Positions 8,627 to 17,245 of a stretch of DNA of 41,143 nucleotides are shown here, piece after piece. How positions within the stretch are numbered: position 1 is the first letter of the stretch; each line of letters begins with the position of its first letter. Position numbers and translations under genes: made by a program. Source of the DNA: Halotalea alkalilenta DSM 17697 (lineage in GTDB: Bacteria > Pseudomonadota > Gammaproteobacteria > Pseudomonadales > Halomonadaceae). Under the pieces are notes generated by a model. That model made no database searches. It saw only the letters and a list, made by a program, of their open reading frames with translations, and had not been told where the DNA came from. The DNA lies in the NCBI RefSeq assembly GCF_000621205.1, contig NZ_JHYY01000044.1:1-41143 (forward strand). The letters are read 5' to 3'.

Positions 8627-11233
8627 ATGAAAAGCGCAGACATACGACAGGCGTTCCTGAGCTTCTTCGAGCGCAACGGCCACACCCGGGTGCCTTCGAG
8701 CTCGCTGGTACCCGACAATGACCCGACGCTTTTGTTCACCAATGCGGGCATGGTGCCGTTCAAGGACGTCTTCCTCGGCCGCGACAAGCGCCCCTACGTG
8801 CGTGCTACCTCGGCCCAGCGCTGCGTTCGCGCAGGCGGCAAGCACAATGACCTCGACAACGTCGGCTATACCGCGCGCCACCATACCTTCTTCGAAATGC
8901 TCGGTAATTTCAGCTTCGGTGACTACTTCAAGCGCGACGCGATCGATCTCGCCTGGCGCTTCCTCACCGAGGAGCTGAAGCTGCCCAAGGAGCGCCTCTG
9001 GGTCACCGTCCACCACACCGATGACGAAGCCGCCGCGATCTGGATCGACGAGATCGGCGTGCCGGCTGAGCGTCTGGCGCGGCTCGACGAGGACAACTTC
9101 TGGCAGATGGGCGATACCGGCCCCTGCGGCCCTTGCTCGGAGATCTTCTACGATCATGGGCCCGAGGTGGCGGGAGGGCCTCCCGGCTCTCCCGACGAGG
9201 ATGGCGATCGCTACATCGAGATCTGGAACCTGGTGTTCATGCAGTTCGAGAAGGATGCCCAGGGCAACCTCAATGCGTTGCCGAATCCCTCGATCGACAC
9301 CGGCATGGGGCTTGAGCGGATCTCCGCGGTGATGCAGGGCGTCCACTCCAACTACGAGATCGACCTGTTCCAGCACCTGCTCGCGGCGGCGGCCGAGCTT
9401 ACCGGCCAGCGCGACCTGAACCAGGCCTCGCTGCGGGTGATCGCCGACCATATCCGCTCCTGCGCGTTCTTGATCAGCGATGGCGTGATGCCGAGCAACG
9501 AGGGGCGCGGCTACGTGCTGCGGCGGATCATCCGCCGTGCGGTGCGCCATGGCCACAAGCTCGGTGCGCGTGACCCGTTCTTCCACAAGCTGGTGGCAGC
9601 GCTCGACGACGAGATGGGCGATGCCTATCCCGAACTGCGTCGCGCGCGCGGGCAGATCGAGAAGGTGCTGCTCAAGGAAGAGGAGCAGTTCGCGCGCACC
9701 CTCGACAACGGCATGCGGCTGCTCGAAGAGGCCATCGGCAGCCTGGAAGGGGACACCCTCGACGGCGAGACGGTGTTCAAGCTCTACGACACCTATGGCT
9801 TTCCTTTCGACCTCACCGCCGACATCGCCCGCGAGCGGGGCCTGCATCTCGACGAAGTGGGCTTCCAGCGCGAGCTCAATGCACAGCGCGAGCGGGCGCG
9901 GGCGGCAAGCAACTTCGGCGTCGAGTACGGCGCGGCGCTCGAGCTCGAAGGCAAGACCGAGTTCACCGGCTACGGCAACCTTCGCGACCGTGGCCGCGTC
10001 GTCGCGCTGCTCGATGACCAGAACGCGTCGATCGAGCTGCTCGCCGCGGGCCAGCATGCCACCGTGGTGCTCGACCGCACGCCCTTCTATGCCGAATCGG
10101 GTGGCCAGGTAGGCGATAGCGGCTGGCTTGCCACCGAGCATGGCCGATTCCAGGTCACCGATACCCAGAAGCGCGACGGGCACTATCTCCACCAAGGGGT
10201 GCTGGTCGAAGGCTCGCTGGCGGTCGGCGCGGAGGTAGAGGCCGAGGTCGACGACGGCCGTCGCCAGCGGATCATGCGCAACCACTCGGCGACCCACCTG
10301 CTCCACGAGGCCCTGCGAAGGGTGCTCGGCGAGCACGTGCAGCAGAAAGGCTCGTTGGTCAATGAGGAGCGCCTGCGTTTCGATTTCAGCCATTTCGAGG
10401 CGATAACGCCGGCGCAGCTCGAGGAGATCGAGCGTCTGGTCAATGCCGAGATTCGCGCCAATACCGAGGTCACCACCCGGCTGATGAGCCTGGACGAAGC
10501 CAAGGCGCTGGGCGCCCGGGCGCTGTTCGAGGCCAAGTATGGTGAGGCGGTACGGGTGCTGACCATGGGCACCGGCGATTTCTCGATCGAGCTGTGCGGC
10601 GGGACCCACGTACCGCGCACCGGCGATATCGGGCTTTGCCATATCGTCGCCGAGAGCGGGGTCGCCGCAGGAGTGCGCCGTATCGAGGCACTGAGCGGAG
10701 AGGCGGCGCTGGAAGAGCTGCGCGGCGCCGAACAGGTGCTCGGACGCATCGCCGCCGAGCTCAAGAGCAGGCCGGAACAGCTCGAGAGCCGCCTTGGCGC
10801 GCTGCTCGAGCGCAACCGTGAACTCGAGCGCGAAGTGGAGCGGCTCAAGGCCAAGCTCACCAGCCGGGTCGGCGGCGACATGCTCGACGAGGTGAAGCAG
10901 GTCGGCGGCGTACCGCTGCTGGTCAAGCGCCTCGAGGACGTCTCGAGCAAGGACCTGCGCGGGCTGCTCGATCAGCTCAAGAATCGCCTCGGTTCCGGGG
11001 TGATCGTGCTGGCGACGGTTGAGGGTGAGGACAAAGTCGGCCTGATCGCTGGGGTGACCCAGGATCTCACCTCCCGGTTCAAGGCGGGCGAACTGGTCAA
11101 TCATGTCGCCCACCAGGTCGGTGGCAAGGGCGGTGGGCGTCCGGACATGGCCCAGGCCGGCGGCAGCCGGCCGAATGACCTCGATGCGGCTTTGGCGAGC
11201 GTCCCCGGCTGGCTCGAGGGCCAGCTGGCCTAG
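8627..11233 (+). CDS. alaS: Alanyl-tRNA synthetase
   Basis: Class II synthetase that charges tRNA-Ala and edits mischarged Ser/Gly. It has 868 residues. The N-terminal catalytic core includes [19 protein letters not shown], the motif-2 region with [18 protein letters not shown], and motif 3 [11 protein letters not shown]. The editing domain has the zinc ligands HSATHLLH and [11 protein letters not shown], and the C-terminal DHHA1/C-Ala domain ends with [15 protein letters not shown]. Two starts are possible, ATG 8621 ([10 protein letters not shown]) and ATG 8627 (MKSADIRQ); 8627 has GGA six bases upstream. Either agrees with family N-termini. The position between recX and lysC is typical for gammaproteobacteria. 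Confidence 0.98.
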   Translation: MKSADIRQAFLSFFERNGHTRVPSSSLVPDNDPTLLFTNAGMVPFKDVFLGRDKRPYVRATSAQRCVRAGGKHNDLDNVGYTARHHTFFEMLGNFSFGDYFKRDAIDLAWRFLTEELKLPKERLWVTVHHTDDEAAAIWIDEIGVPAERLARLDEDNFWQMGDTGPCGPCSEIFYDHGPEVAGGPPGSPDEDGDRYIEIWNLVFMQFEKDAQGNLNALPNPSIDTGMGLERISAVMQGVHSNYEIDLFQHLLAAAAELTGQRDLNQASLRVIADHIRSCAFLISDGVMPSNEGRGYVLRRIIRRAVRHGHKLGARDPFFHKLVAALDDEMGDAYPELRRARGQIEKVLLKEEEQFARTLDNGMRLLEEAIGSLEGDTLDGETVFKLYDTYGFPFDLTADIARERGLHLDEVGFQRELNAQRERARAASNFGVEYGAALELEGKTEFTGYGNLRDRGRVVALLDDQNASIELLAAGQHATVVLDRTPFYAESGGQVGDSGWLATEHGRFQVTDTQKRDGHYLHQGVLVEGSLAVGAEVEAEVDDGRRQRIMRNHSATHLLHEALRRVLGEHVQQKGSLVNEERLRFDFSHFEAITPAQLEEIERLVNAEIRANTEVTTRLMSLDEAKALGARALFEAKYGEAVRVLTMGTGDFSIELCGGTHVPRTGDIGLCHIVAESGVAAGVRRIEALSGEAALEELRGAEQVLGRIAAELKSRPEQLESRLGALLERNRELEREVERLKAKLTSRVGGDMLDEVKQVGGVPLLVKRLEDVSSKDLRGLLDQLKNRLGSGVIVLATVEGEDKVGLIAGVTQDLTSRFKAGELVNHVAHQVGGKGGGRPDMAQAGGSRPNDLDAALASVPGWLEGQLA

Positions 11234-11406
11234 AAGCGTCCGCAGGCCGCCGTCGAGGTCGGGCGGCCAGACGCTCGCGCGGACCTTGGCTGCGAAACGC
11301 CTGGGCGTGTGGCGGTCGATGCCATGCGCCGGTCATGACGAAGCGCGTTCGTCGCGCTTCGTCGAACGTTCAAACGGTCGATGCCTCGACCCGAAGAAGG
11401 ACAATC

Positions 11407-12657
11407 ATGGCGCTATACGTTCAGAAGTTCGGTGGGACCTCGGTCGGCTCGGTCGAGCGAATCAAGGCGGTGGCCGAGAAGGTCAAGGGCTTTTGCGATC
11501 AAGGCCACGAGATCGTGGTCGTGGTCTCGGCGATGAGCGGCGAGACCAACCGGTTGATCGGCCTGGCCAACGAAGTCAGTGACGAGCCCCATCCGCGTGA
11601 GATCGACATGCTGGTCTCCACCGGCGAGCAGGTCACCATCTCCCTGCTGGCGATGGCGCTGCATGCGATCGGTGTGCCCGCCACGTCCTACACCGGTGCC
11701 CAGGTCGGTATTCGTACCGACAGCGCCCACACCCGTGCGCGTATCCAGCAGATCGATACCGATGAGCTGCGCCAGGATCTCGGCGCGGGGCGGGTGGTGG
11801 TGGTCGCCGGCTTCCAAGGGGTGGACGCCGATGGCAACATCACCACGCTCGGGCGTGGAGGATCGGATACCACTGCGGTGGCGCTCGCCGCTGCGCTGAA
11901 GGCCGACGAGTGCCAGATCTACACCGACGTCGATGGGGTCTACACCACCGATCCGCGCGTCTGTTCGCGCGCGCGGCGGCTCGAAACCATCACCGTCGAG
12001 GAGATGCTCGAACTGGCCAGCCTCGGCTCCAAGGTCCTGCAGATTCGCTCGGTCGAGTTCGCAGGCAAGTACAATGTTCCGCTGCGCGTGCTCTCCTCGT
12101 TCGAGGATGGCCCCGGCACCCTGATCGTCGCGGAGGAAGAACCCTTGTCGTCTCACATGGAAGAGCCGCTGATATCCGGCATCGCCTTCAGCATCAATGA
12201 AGCCAAGCTGACCGTACTCAATACGCCCGATATCCCTGGGGTGGCGTCGAAGATCCTCGGTCCGATCGCCGATGCCAATATCGAAGTCGACATGATCATC
12301 CAGAACGTCGCTCCAGTCGGCGACCGTACCGATTTCACCTTCACCGTCGCCAAGAACGACTACAAGCAGACCTATCGGCTGCTCGAGCAGAAAGTGATCC
12401 CCGAGCTCGGGGGCGAGATCAAGGGCGACGACCAGATCGCCAAGGTCTCGCTGGTCGGCGTGGGAATGCGCTCGCACGCCGGGGTCGCGAACAGGATGTT
12501 CCAGGTGCTGGGCAACGAAGGCATCAACATTCGCATGGTCTCGACCTCCGAAATCAAGATCTCGGTGGTGATCGACGAGAAGTTCATGGAGCTGGCGGTG
12601 CGCGCCCTGCACACCGCATTCGGCCTCGACCGCGAAGACGTGAATCAAGAAGGATGA
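11407..12657 (+). CDS. lysC: Aspartate kinase (aspartokinase, LysC type)
   Basis: Phosphorylates aspartate, the first step to lysine, threonine and methionine (and to ectoine in halophiles). It has 416 residues. The N-terminal kinase motif KFGGTSVG starts at residue 7, FQGVD and [19 protein letters not shown] build the nucleotide/aspartate site, and two ACT domains follow ([14 protein letters not shown] and [19 protein letters not shown]), which normally bind lysine and/or threonine for feedback inhibition. ATG 11407 has AGAAGGAC upstream and gives the standard start [10 protein letters not shown]; an in-frame ATG at 11335 is not supported. It is monofunctional, without a homoserine dehydrogenase domain. 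Confidence 0.97.
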   Translation: MALYVQKFGGTSVGSVERIKAVAEKVKGFCDQGHEIVVVVSAMSGETNRLIGLANEVSDEPHPREIDMLVSTGEQVTISLLAMALHAIGVPATSYTGAQVGIRTDSAHTRARIQQIDTDELRQDLGAGRVVVVAGFQGVDADGNITTLGRGGSDTTAVALAAALKADECQIYTDVDGVYTTDPRVCSRARRLETITVEEMLELASLGSKVLQIRSVEFAGKYNVPLRVLSSFEDGPGTLIVAEEEPLSSHMEEPLISGIAFSINEAKLTVLNTPDIPGVASKILGPIADANIEVDMIIQNVAPVGDRTDFTFTVAKNDYKQTYRLLEQKVIPELGGEIKGDDQIAKVSLVGVGMRSHAGVANRMFQVLGNEGINIRMVSTSEIKISVVIDEKFMELAVRALHTAFGLDREDVNQEG

Positions 12658-12664
12658 GACGCAG

Positions 12665-12688
12665 GGCACCTCGACGGAGGTGCCTTTT
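12665..12688 (+). terminator. Intrinsic terminator after lysC
   Basis: GGCACCTC (12665-12672) and GAGGTGCC (12677-12684) form a perfect 8-bp stem with a GACG loop, followed by TTTT. It separates lysC from csrA. Confidence 0.88.
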
Positions 12689-12856
12689 GCTTTCGGCCTG
12701 GACAAAATCTTCTATAGTTCGTCAAGTGCCGTTGGTTGACCGCTTGGTCGTTCCCGCCTGGAAATGCATAATGGCTCTCCCCGTCAGGGCGGAGGCGCTG
12801 ACGGGCGGCGAGCCGTTGCGGTCGGCACTGGATGTTCATTGCGATAAGGAGGTCAT

Positions 12857-13048
12857 ATGCTCATCCTCACTCGCCGGGTAGGCGAGACTCTGATGATTGG
12901 TGACGAAGTCACCGTGACGGTGCTCGGGGTGAAGGGCAACCAGGTTCGTATTGGTGTGAATGCCCCCAAGAATGTCTCCGTACACCGCGAAGAGATCTAT
13001 CAGCGAATCCAGCTCGAGCGTAACGATGTCGACTCTGAAAAGGAGTAG
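12857..13048 (+). CDS. csrA: Carbon storage regulator CsrA
   Basis: Small dimeric RNA-binding protein that binds GGA-containing hairpins in mRNA leaders and controls translation of carbon metabolism, motility and biofilm genes. It has 63 residues. The start [10 protein letters not shown] is canonical; the first beta-strand Arg6 region and the [10 protein letters not shown] segment near residues 42-52 (the two RNA-contact patches) are conserved. The ribosome site AAGGAGG at 12845-12851 is near perfect. It sits between lysC and tRNA-Ser, the standard gammaproteobacterial position. Confidence 0.98.
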   Translation: MLILTRRVGETLMIGDEVTVTVLGVKGNQVRIGVNAPKNVSVHREEIYQRIQLERNDVDSEKE

Positions 13049-13225
13049 TGGCGGGCGTTTGACCGTGGGTTACGGTTGAGGGCGATTCCAACACCGAAGA
13101 GATGCATCGTCTCCAGCGTTTGGGCCGCGATGCCTGAACCGACCGGGTGTCTTCCAGATTCCTTTCCATGTCGACGGTCGTTTTTGAATTACAACGGTTT
13201 TTCTAGAAAAAAATATGGGCTGGGG

Positions 13226-13254
13226 TGGACAGCTAAGCCAGGACTGGATAACAT
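13226..13254 (+). promoter_or_regulatory. Candidate promoter of the tRNA-Ser gene
   Basis: TGGACA at 13226-13231 and TAACAT at 13249-13254 are spaced 17 bp, placing the start of transcription some 7-9 bases before the mature tRNA. The A/T-rich palindrome TTTTTCTAGAAAAA at 13198-13211 upstream could act as an UP element or as the end of the csrA transcript. Confidence 0.5.
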
Positions 13255-13269
13255 ACGCGCCGTGCTCGA

Positions 13270-13362
13270 GGAGAGGTGGCCGAGTGGCTGAAGGCGCTCC
13301 CCTGCTAAGGGAGTATAGGGTCAAAAGCTCTATCGAGGGTTCGAATCCCTCCCTCTCCGCCA
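13270..13362 (+). tRNA. tRNA-Ser (anticodon GCT)
   Basis: A class II tRNA of 93 nt. The acceptor stem GGAGAGG (13270-13276) pairs with CCTCTCC (13352-13358), followed by discriminator G and encoded CCA. The anticodon stem CTCCC/GGGAG closes the loop CTGCTAA with GCT at 13304-13306. A long variable arm and the T-loop GGTTCGAATCC are present. It reads AGC/AGU codons. Confidence 0.98.
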
Positions 13363-13428
13363 AACGACCGGAGCACGGCAGCCGCTAGCGGTTCTCACGC
13401 TGCCATGGATGTAAGCACTGTAAGACAC

Positions 13429-13505
13429 GCGCCCGTAGCTCAGCTGGATAGAGTACTTGACTACGAATCAAGGGGTCAGAGGTTCGAATCCTCTCGGGCG
13501 CGCCA
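13429..13505 (+). tRNA. tRNA-Arg (anticodon ACG)
   Basis: A 77-nt tRNA. The acceptor GCGCCCG (13429-13435) pairs with CGGGCGC (13495-13501), followed by G and encoded CCA. The anticodon arm CTTGA/TCAAG holds ACG at 13463-13465, whose A34 is normally deaminated to inosine by TadA to read CGU, CGC and CGA. D- and T-arms are regular. The order csrA, tRNA-Ser, tRNA-Arg is conserved in gammaproteobacteria. The decayed accessory island begins directly after it. Confidence 0.98.
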
Positions 13506-13828
13506 TCCCCGACCTGACATATCAGCGGTCTAACATCAGTATCGTTAGTTTCTGATCGATGCCTGTCTCGTGCCGCTGAGCACGGGGCCATTTGCTTGAC
13601 CGAATTCAAGGCATGCTCCTCGCTCGCCTTCCACACCTCCCAGAAAGTCTCCTGACACTCGCTCCATTCGACCTCGAGCGAAGTTGCCCCATGCGCGTCA
13701 CTTCAATGACTTGCGCCGATGATTCGCTCTGATGATTCATGCCGGTGGTCGCGTCTGCCGTGCCGGGCGTTGATTGCCTACTCCCTCCCGATCGCCTCGA
13801 AATACGCCTCGCCGATGTCCGATTCATC
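13506..13828. other. Spacer at the start of the decayed island
   Basis: About 320 bp after tRNA-Arg with no intact gene and no clear terminator. On the minus strand one frame around 13690-13600 reads ATSLEVEWSECQETFWEVWK and continues to SVKQ; it looks protein-like but is bounded by stops and runs into the tRNA, so if real it is the stub of a lost gene. No direct repeat of the tRNA 3' end, which would mark an integrase attachment site, was noticed. Confidence 0.4.
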
Positions 13829-14583
13829 GTGAGCGGTAATCTGAGCCTGGCCAGATCTAAGGCCAATGGCGATTACGCCAGCGTGGTCGAACAGAGCGGT
13901 ATCCGCGCCGGTGATGGTGGCTTCGACCTCGATGTGCAAGGCAATACCGATCTCAAGGGCGCCGTCATCGCCAGCACCCAGGCGGCCATCGATGCCAGTG
14001 CCAGCGCCCGCAGCAGCGGTATCGACCTCAGCAGCGATATGCTCATCCAGGGCAAGTACGGCTTGAGCAAGGCGGTTATCGGTACAGCGCTGAACAATGG
14101 TGACGCCCGTGAAAGCGACAACGGACGCACACTCGCTGCAGTCAGTGCGGGCACCCTCGAGATTGTGACGAACAGGGGCAGCTCGACAAGACCGGGCAGA
14201 GCAGCGAAGAGACCATCGCCACCCTCAACCGTGACGTTGCGGGTAGCCACAATGGTGTCGAGCGCCTCGATCCCAAGGAGCTGGAAAAGAAAGCAGGCCG
14301 AGGCAGAACGCATCATCAAGAATGCCGTGGCAGTGGAAGCCTTCAAGTTCAGCGACGACGCCTACCGCACCATGTTCGTCAAGGAACACCCGATGTACGA
14401 GGTGATGCTGAATGAAGACGGCAGCGTCAAGTTGGAGAATGATAAGCCCGTACTACGCCTGCTTAGCGATGAGGAGAAACTCGCGCTCAAAGCTGGTCCG
14501 GACGGCCGGATTCGCATTGGTGTCAACGGCATCTTCAATGACGAGAAAGTACCCATCCACAAATACCAATATGACCATCCTCA
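13829..14583 (+). pseudogene. Filamentous haemagglutinin/CdiA-type fragment, frameshifted
   Basis: Internal piece of a large two-partner-secreted exoprotein (FhaB/CdiA family). The first frame gives NLSLARSKANGDYASVVEQS, then GIRAGDGGFDLDVQGNTDLKG, the characteristic haemagglutinin beta-helix repeat. After AGTLEI (about 14160) homology shifts +1 to DEQGQLDKTGQSSEETIATL, then LNRDV and HNGVERLDPKELEKK; near 14290 it returns to the first frame with AEAERIIKNAVAVEAF, YRTMFVKEHPMYEV and the DGRIRIGVNGIFND motif that precedes toxin regions. Both ends are missing: no signal or TPS domain and no C-terminal toxin. Two frameshifts plus truncation make this a relic. Confidence 0.82.
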
Positions 14584-14597
14584 GCGAGAGGCTCGTT

Positions 14598-15056
14598 ATG
14601 CGACTTCTATTTGCAGGCCTATTCTGCGCCATCAGCCTGACAGCCTGCGGCAGTACTCCTCCCTTCCAACCTGTACCGGACTCTTATCTGCTCTGGGCAA
14701 AGCCAGGCGCCTCCCAACTCGAGGTGAAGAAAGCCCTGCTGGAGTGCGGCATGGCCAGCCCCAGCTCACCGGCACGACCACCACTGGATCCGCGCACACC
14801 CGAACAATTAGCAGCAGCAGAGAATTGCATGCAGGCAGCAGGCTTCAAGGCCCCCCAGCCGAGCCATCGTATGTGCGCAGCACAACCTCATCTGGCTACT
14901 TGCCAACCCGATGCGGCTCCCACCTCGCGAAGCGTCGAGCGGCGCCTGGATAGCAATTATTGCCAGGCCAAGAAGGACGTTGAGTTCTGCCGCCGCACGG
15001 CAAGCAACCCCTCGGCATGTGAAGAAGGGCCGGTGGTACCAGAATGCCTGCCTTGA
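14598..15056 (+). CDS. Predicted lipoprotein beside the CdiA relic
   Basis: A 152-residue protein with a classical lipoprotein signal: MRLLFAGLFCAISLTAC, with lipobox LTAC. The mature part has eight cysteines beyond the lipidated one (within LLECGM, ENCMQ, RMCAA, ATCQP, NYCQ, EFCRR, SACEE, PECLP), suggesting several disulphides in the periplasm. ATG 14598 has GAGAGG 6 bases upstream; an in-frame ATG at 14571 overlaps the relic. Small cysteine-rich lipoproteins are found beside polymorphic toxin genes, so an accessory or immunity-type role is possible, but I do not recognise a named family. Base composition is lower in GC than the housekeeping genes. Confidence 0.7.
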   Translation: MRLLFAGLFCAISLTACGSTPPFQPVPDSYLLWAKPGASQLEVKKALLECGMASPSSPARPPLDPRTPEQLAAAENCMQAAGFKAPQPSHRMCAAQPHLATCQPDAAPTSRSVERRLDSNYCQAKKDVEFCRRTASNPSACEEGPVVPECLP

Positions 15057-15205
15057 ACCTAGAAGTACTTACTAAGACATCCCAGTTCATCTGACCGACG
15101 AGCACGCAACTAGTACGTCCTCGCCTATATCAACGGTCCTGCCCTAAAGAAGGCTGCCAACACATGCTCAATAAAAATAAATCGTCTTCTTTTTGAAGAT
15201 CCTCT

Positions 15206-15695
15206 GTAAGCGCTCCACAACCCCCGTCTTCCTTTGACGATGCCTTGTGATCAGGATGCGCTGGCCGTCAGACAATTCCACGGCAGCAGGGCTTCGAAGT
15301 CTTCGACGCTGTTGGCCGACGGCAGGCGTTCGAGGATACAACGCAGCCAGGCATAGGGCTCCTGCCCATTGGGCTTGGTCTTGAAACGCTCGGCCTGCAG
15401 GCGCTTGAGCCACAGGCAGAAGCCGTTGCGTTCCCAGTAAAGGATCTTCACCCGGTTACGTGTTTTGTTGAGGAAGACGAACAGCACGGGGTCGAAGACC
15501 GCCACCTTGATATCCAACTCCACCAAGGCCGCCAGACCATCGATGGATTTACGGAAATCCACGGGCTTTGGATAGAGGTAGACGGTTTTGACCTTGGTGT
15601 CCGGACGCATCATGACGGGGCTCCACTGGGAAAACGGGAGCCCAGCATCCGCTAGCGGATAGCTCAGATGAAGATGGGGGTTATGGAGCGCTTAC
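15206..15695 (-). mobile_element. 490-bp IS66-derived mini-element
   Basis: Terminal inverted repeats of 33 bp (15206-15238 and 15663-15695) match at 28 of 33 positions, the first 12 being identical and beginning GTAAGCGCTCCA, the GTAA-type end of IS66-family elements. Inside is one leftward reading frame that fuses TnpB to the end of the transposase; orfA and nearly all of the transposase are gone (full IS66 elements are about 2.5 kb). The 8 bp outside the ends (GATCCTCT and GATTCATC) do not form a clear duplication. Two hairpins (15618-15643 and palindrome 15647-15660) lie between the right end and the tnpB start. The element could move only with help from a complete IS66 elsewhere. Confidence 0.85.
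15251..15613 (-). pseudogene. IS66 TnpB fused in frame to transposase C-terminus
   Basis: The frame codes for 120 residues. Residues 1 to about 78 are a typical IS66 TnpB (Orf2): KVKTVYLYPKPVDFRKSIDG, then DPVLFVFLNKTRNRVKILYW and GFCLWLKRLQAERFKT. From about residue 79 on, the sequence NGQEPYAWLRCILERLPSAN and SVEDFEALLPWN is the conserved C-terminus of the IS66 transposase (TnpC), not of TnpB. An internal deletion of about 2 kb therefore joined the two genes in frame near 15375-15385. Without the DDE domain the product cannot be an active transposase. Confidence 0.88.
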
Positions 15696-15733
15696 GATTC
15701 ATCGCCTCCGCATAGAAATCGCAGCGGGTCATG

Positions 15734-15815
15734 ACTGTGCCGATTTCGTCGCATTTGGCGACGAAGCGGCACAAGCCAATGCCGCGCTGACCGGGCAGAG
15801 TAGTAAGAAGACGTC
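15734..15815 (+). pseudogene. Second short haemagglutinin trace
   Basis: Right of the mini-element, a rightward frame reads FGDEAAQANAALTGQSSKKT, resembling the FHA/CdiA segment that contains DEAAQ..LTGQSAEE. At DNA level 15789-15812 matches 14190-14213 in the larger relic at 19 of 24 positions. No further homology extends on either side, so this is at most a scrap of a second or duplicated haemagglutinin gene. Confidence 0.35.
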
Positions 15816-15952
15816 ATGTTCTGCTGCTTTACGGCCCGCCTGTGCGCAGTTGACGGCGCTGCTGCGAGCGATACGCAGTGAACGGCAAGCGACGCAAAAG
15901 AAATGGTGTGGCCGCTATCCAGTGGCTTCGCCAACCAAGAGGAGCGCTGTCG

Positions 15953-17188
15953 ATGACTGTGGGAGTGGGGGGATCGAACGCCGAGGCGGAGCTTTCGCGG
16001 ATGTCCAGCATGGTAGGCGATGCGGTGCCTATCGGGTGCAAGGACTATTCACAGCGCATCGTCCGAGCCCAGGCGCTGATGCGCGAACAGGGGATCGGGG
16101 CGCTCTACCTGGATACCTCTCCTAACCTTTTCTATTTCACTGGAATCGATCTCAAGCCGAGCGAGCGTTTGCACGGCGCGATTCTGCCGGCCGACGGCGC
16201 GATCATCTACCTGAGCCCGGCCTTCGAGGAGCCCAAAACCCGATCCATGCTCGAGTTCGGCGACGACATCCGCGTATGGGAGGAACACGAGGACCCGTCG
16301 GTACTCGTCATCGATACGCTGATGGACCTGGGCCTGCCGCCGGGAAGCACCGTCGCTGTCGATCCGGCAACTCGCTTCTTCACTTTCGATGGTTTTTCGC
16401 ACCGGGCTGGAAGCCGCTTCGACTTCGTCAATGGCGCATCGATCACGGCTGCCTGCCGGACGATCAAGTCGCACGCTGAAATTGCACTGATGAAGATCGC
16501 CAACGCGATCACGCTCGAAGTCCATAAGGCAGCCGCTCGAATCCTGCGCAAGGGAATCAGCACCGGCGAGGTTAAAAATTTCGTCGTTGAAGCGCATCGT
16601 CGCCTCGGGGCGACGCTCCCTGCCGGGGCCCCCATCGTCTTGTTCGCAGAGGCGACCGCCTATCCGCATGGTGTCGACTACCCACAGACCCTCGAGGATG
16701 GCGATATGGTGCTGATGGACCTGGGCGCCTTCGTTGGCGGCTATCGCTCCGATATGACCCGCACCTATGTCTTCGGTGAGCCGAACGCGCGCCAGCGCGA
16801 GGTTTGGGAGCTCGAAAAGCGTGCGCAGGCGGCCGGCTTCGCGGCCGCCGTGCTCGGCAACCCTTGCGAGGAGGTCGATGCGGCTGCGCGCCGTGTCATC
16901 GAGACCGCCGGCTTCGGCCCCGGGTACGTGGTACCGGGGCTGCCCCATCGCACCGGCCATGGCATCGGTCTCGAAGTGCATGAAGAAACCTACATGGTGA
17001 AGGGCAACCAGCGCAGCATGGCCTCCGGCATGTGCTTCTCCGTCGAGCCGATGATCTGCATCTACGGTGAGTTCGGCGTGCGGTTGGAAGACTGTGCCTA
17101 CATGACCGAGGAGGGGCCGCGCTGGTTCACCGAACCCTGTGCGAGCGTGGGCGACCCGTTCGGATACGAGCGTCGAGCGCCGAGGTAA
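15953..17188 (+). CDS. M24 family metallopeptidase (Xaa-Pro peptidase/creatinase fold)
   Basis: A 411-residue protein with the N-terminal creatinase-like domain and the C-terminal pita-bread catalytic domain. All five metal ligands are present: Asp256 (MDLGAF), Asp267 (YRSDMTRT), His336 (HRTGHGIGLEVHE), Glu365 (FSVEPM) and Glu379 (VRLEDCAY). This set defines aminopeptidase P/prolidase enzymes that use two Mn, Co or Zn ions to cut Xaa-Pro-like bonds, although some members act on other amides. ATG 15953 has AAGAGGAG at 15937-15944; the frame stays open upstream but lacks a ribosome site. It is the first gene of a rightward run with two amidohydrolases and an ABC importer, suggesting hydrolysis of an imported dipeptide-like compound. 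A weak promoter may lie near 15850-15877. Confidence 0.9.
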   Translation: MTVGVGGSNAEAELSRMSSMVGDAVPIGCKDYSQRIVRAQALMREQGIGALYLDTSPNLFYFTGIDLKPSERLHGAILPADGAIIYLSPAFEEPKTRSMLEFGDDIRVWEEHEDPSVLVIDTLMDLGLPPGSTVAVDPATRFFTFDGFSHRAGSRFDFVNGASITAACRTIKSHAEIALMKIANAITLEVHKAAARILRKGISTGEVKNFVVEAHRRLGATLPAGAPIVLFAEATAYPHGVDYPQTLEDGDMVLMDLGAFVGGYRSDMTRTYVFGEPNARQREVWELEKRAQAAGFAAAVLGNPCEEVDAAARRVIETAGFGPGYVVPGLPHRTGHGIGLEVHEETYMVKGNQRSMASGMCFSVEPMICIYGEFGVRLEDCAYMTEEGPRWFTEPCASVGDPFGYERRAPR

Positions 17189-17245
17189 CGCTGCTCGTTT
17201 AGCGGAGTGACGAGCGCTCTCGGCACACCAGGACATGGAGATAGC

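Noticed and set aside
13070-13363. Leftward open frame that translates to a peptide containing REGFEPSIELLTLYSLSRGA
   Set aside because: It is the antisense translation of tRNA-Ser, a well-known annotation artefact.
13385-13636. Leftward open frame containing PERIRTSDPLIRSQVLYPAE
   Set aside because: It is the antisense translation of tRNA-Arg, another well-known artefact; only its far upstream part (about 13600-13690) could be a true gene stub.
14412-14597. Longer start for the lipoprotein gene
   Set aside because: The upstream codons overlap the haemagglutinin relic in another frame; the lipoprotein signal and ribosome site fit ATG 14598.
13739-14953. A single 404-codon protein in the haemagglutinin region
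   Set aside because: The frame is open by chance at both ends; homology changes frame twice and the last third overlaps the lipoprotein gene out of frame.
15198-15703. Target-site duplication around the IS66 mini-element
   Set aside because: The 8 bp on either side (GATCCTCT and GATTCATC) agree at only four positions, which is not enough.
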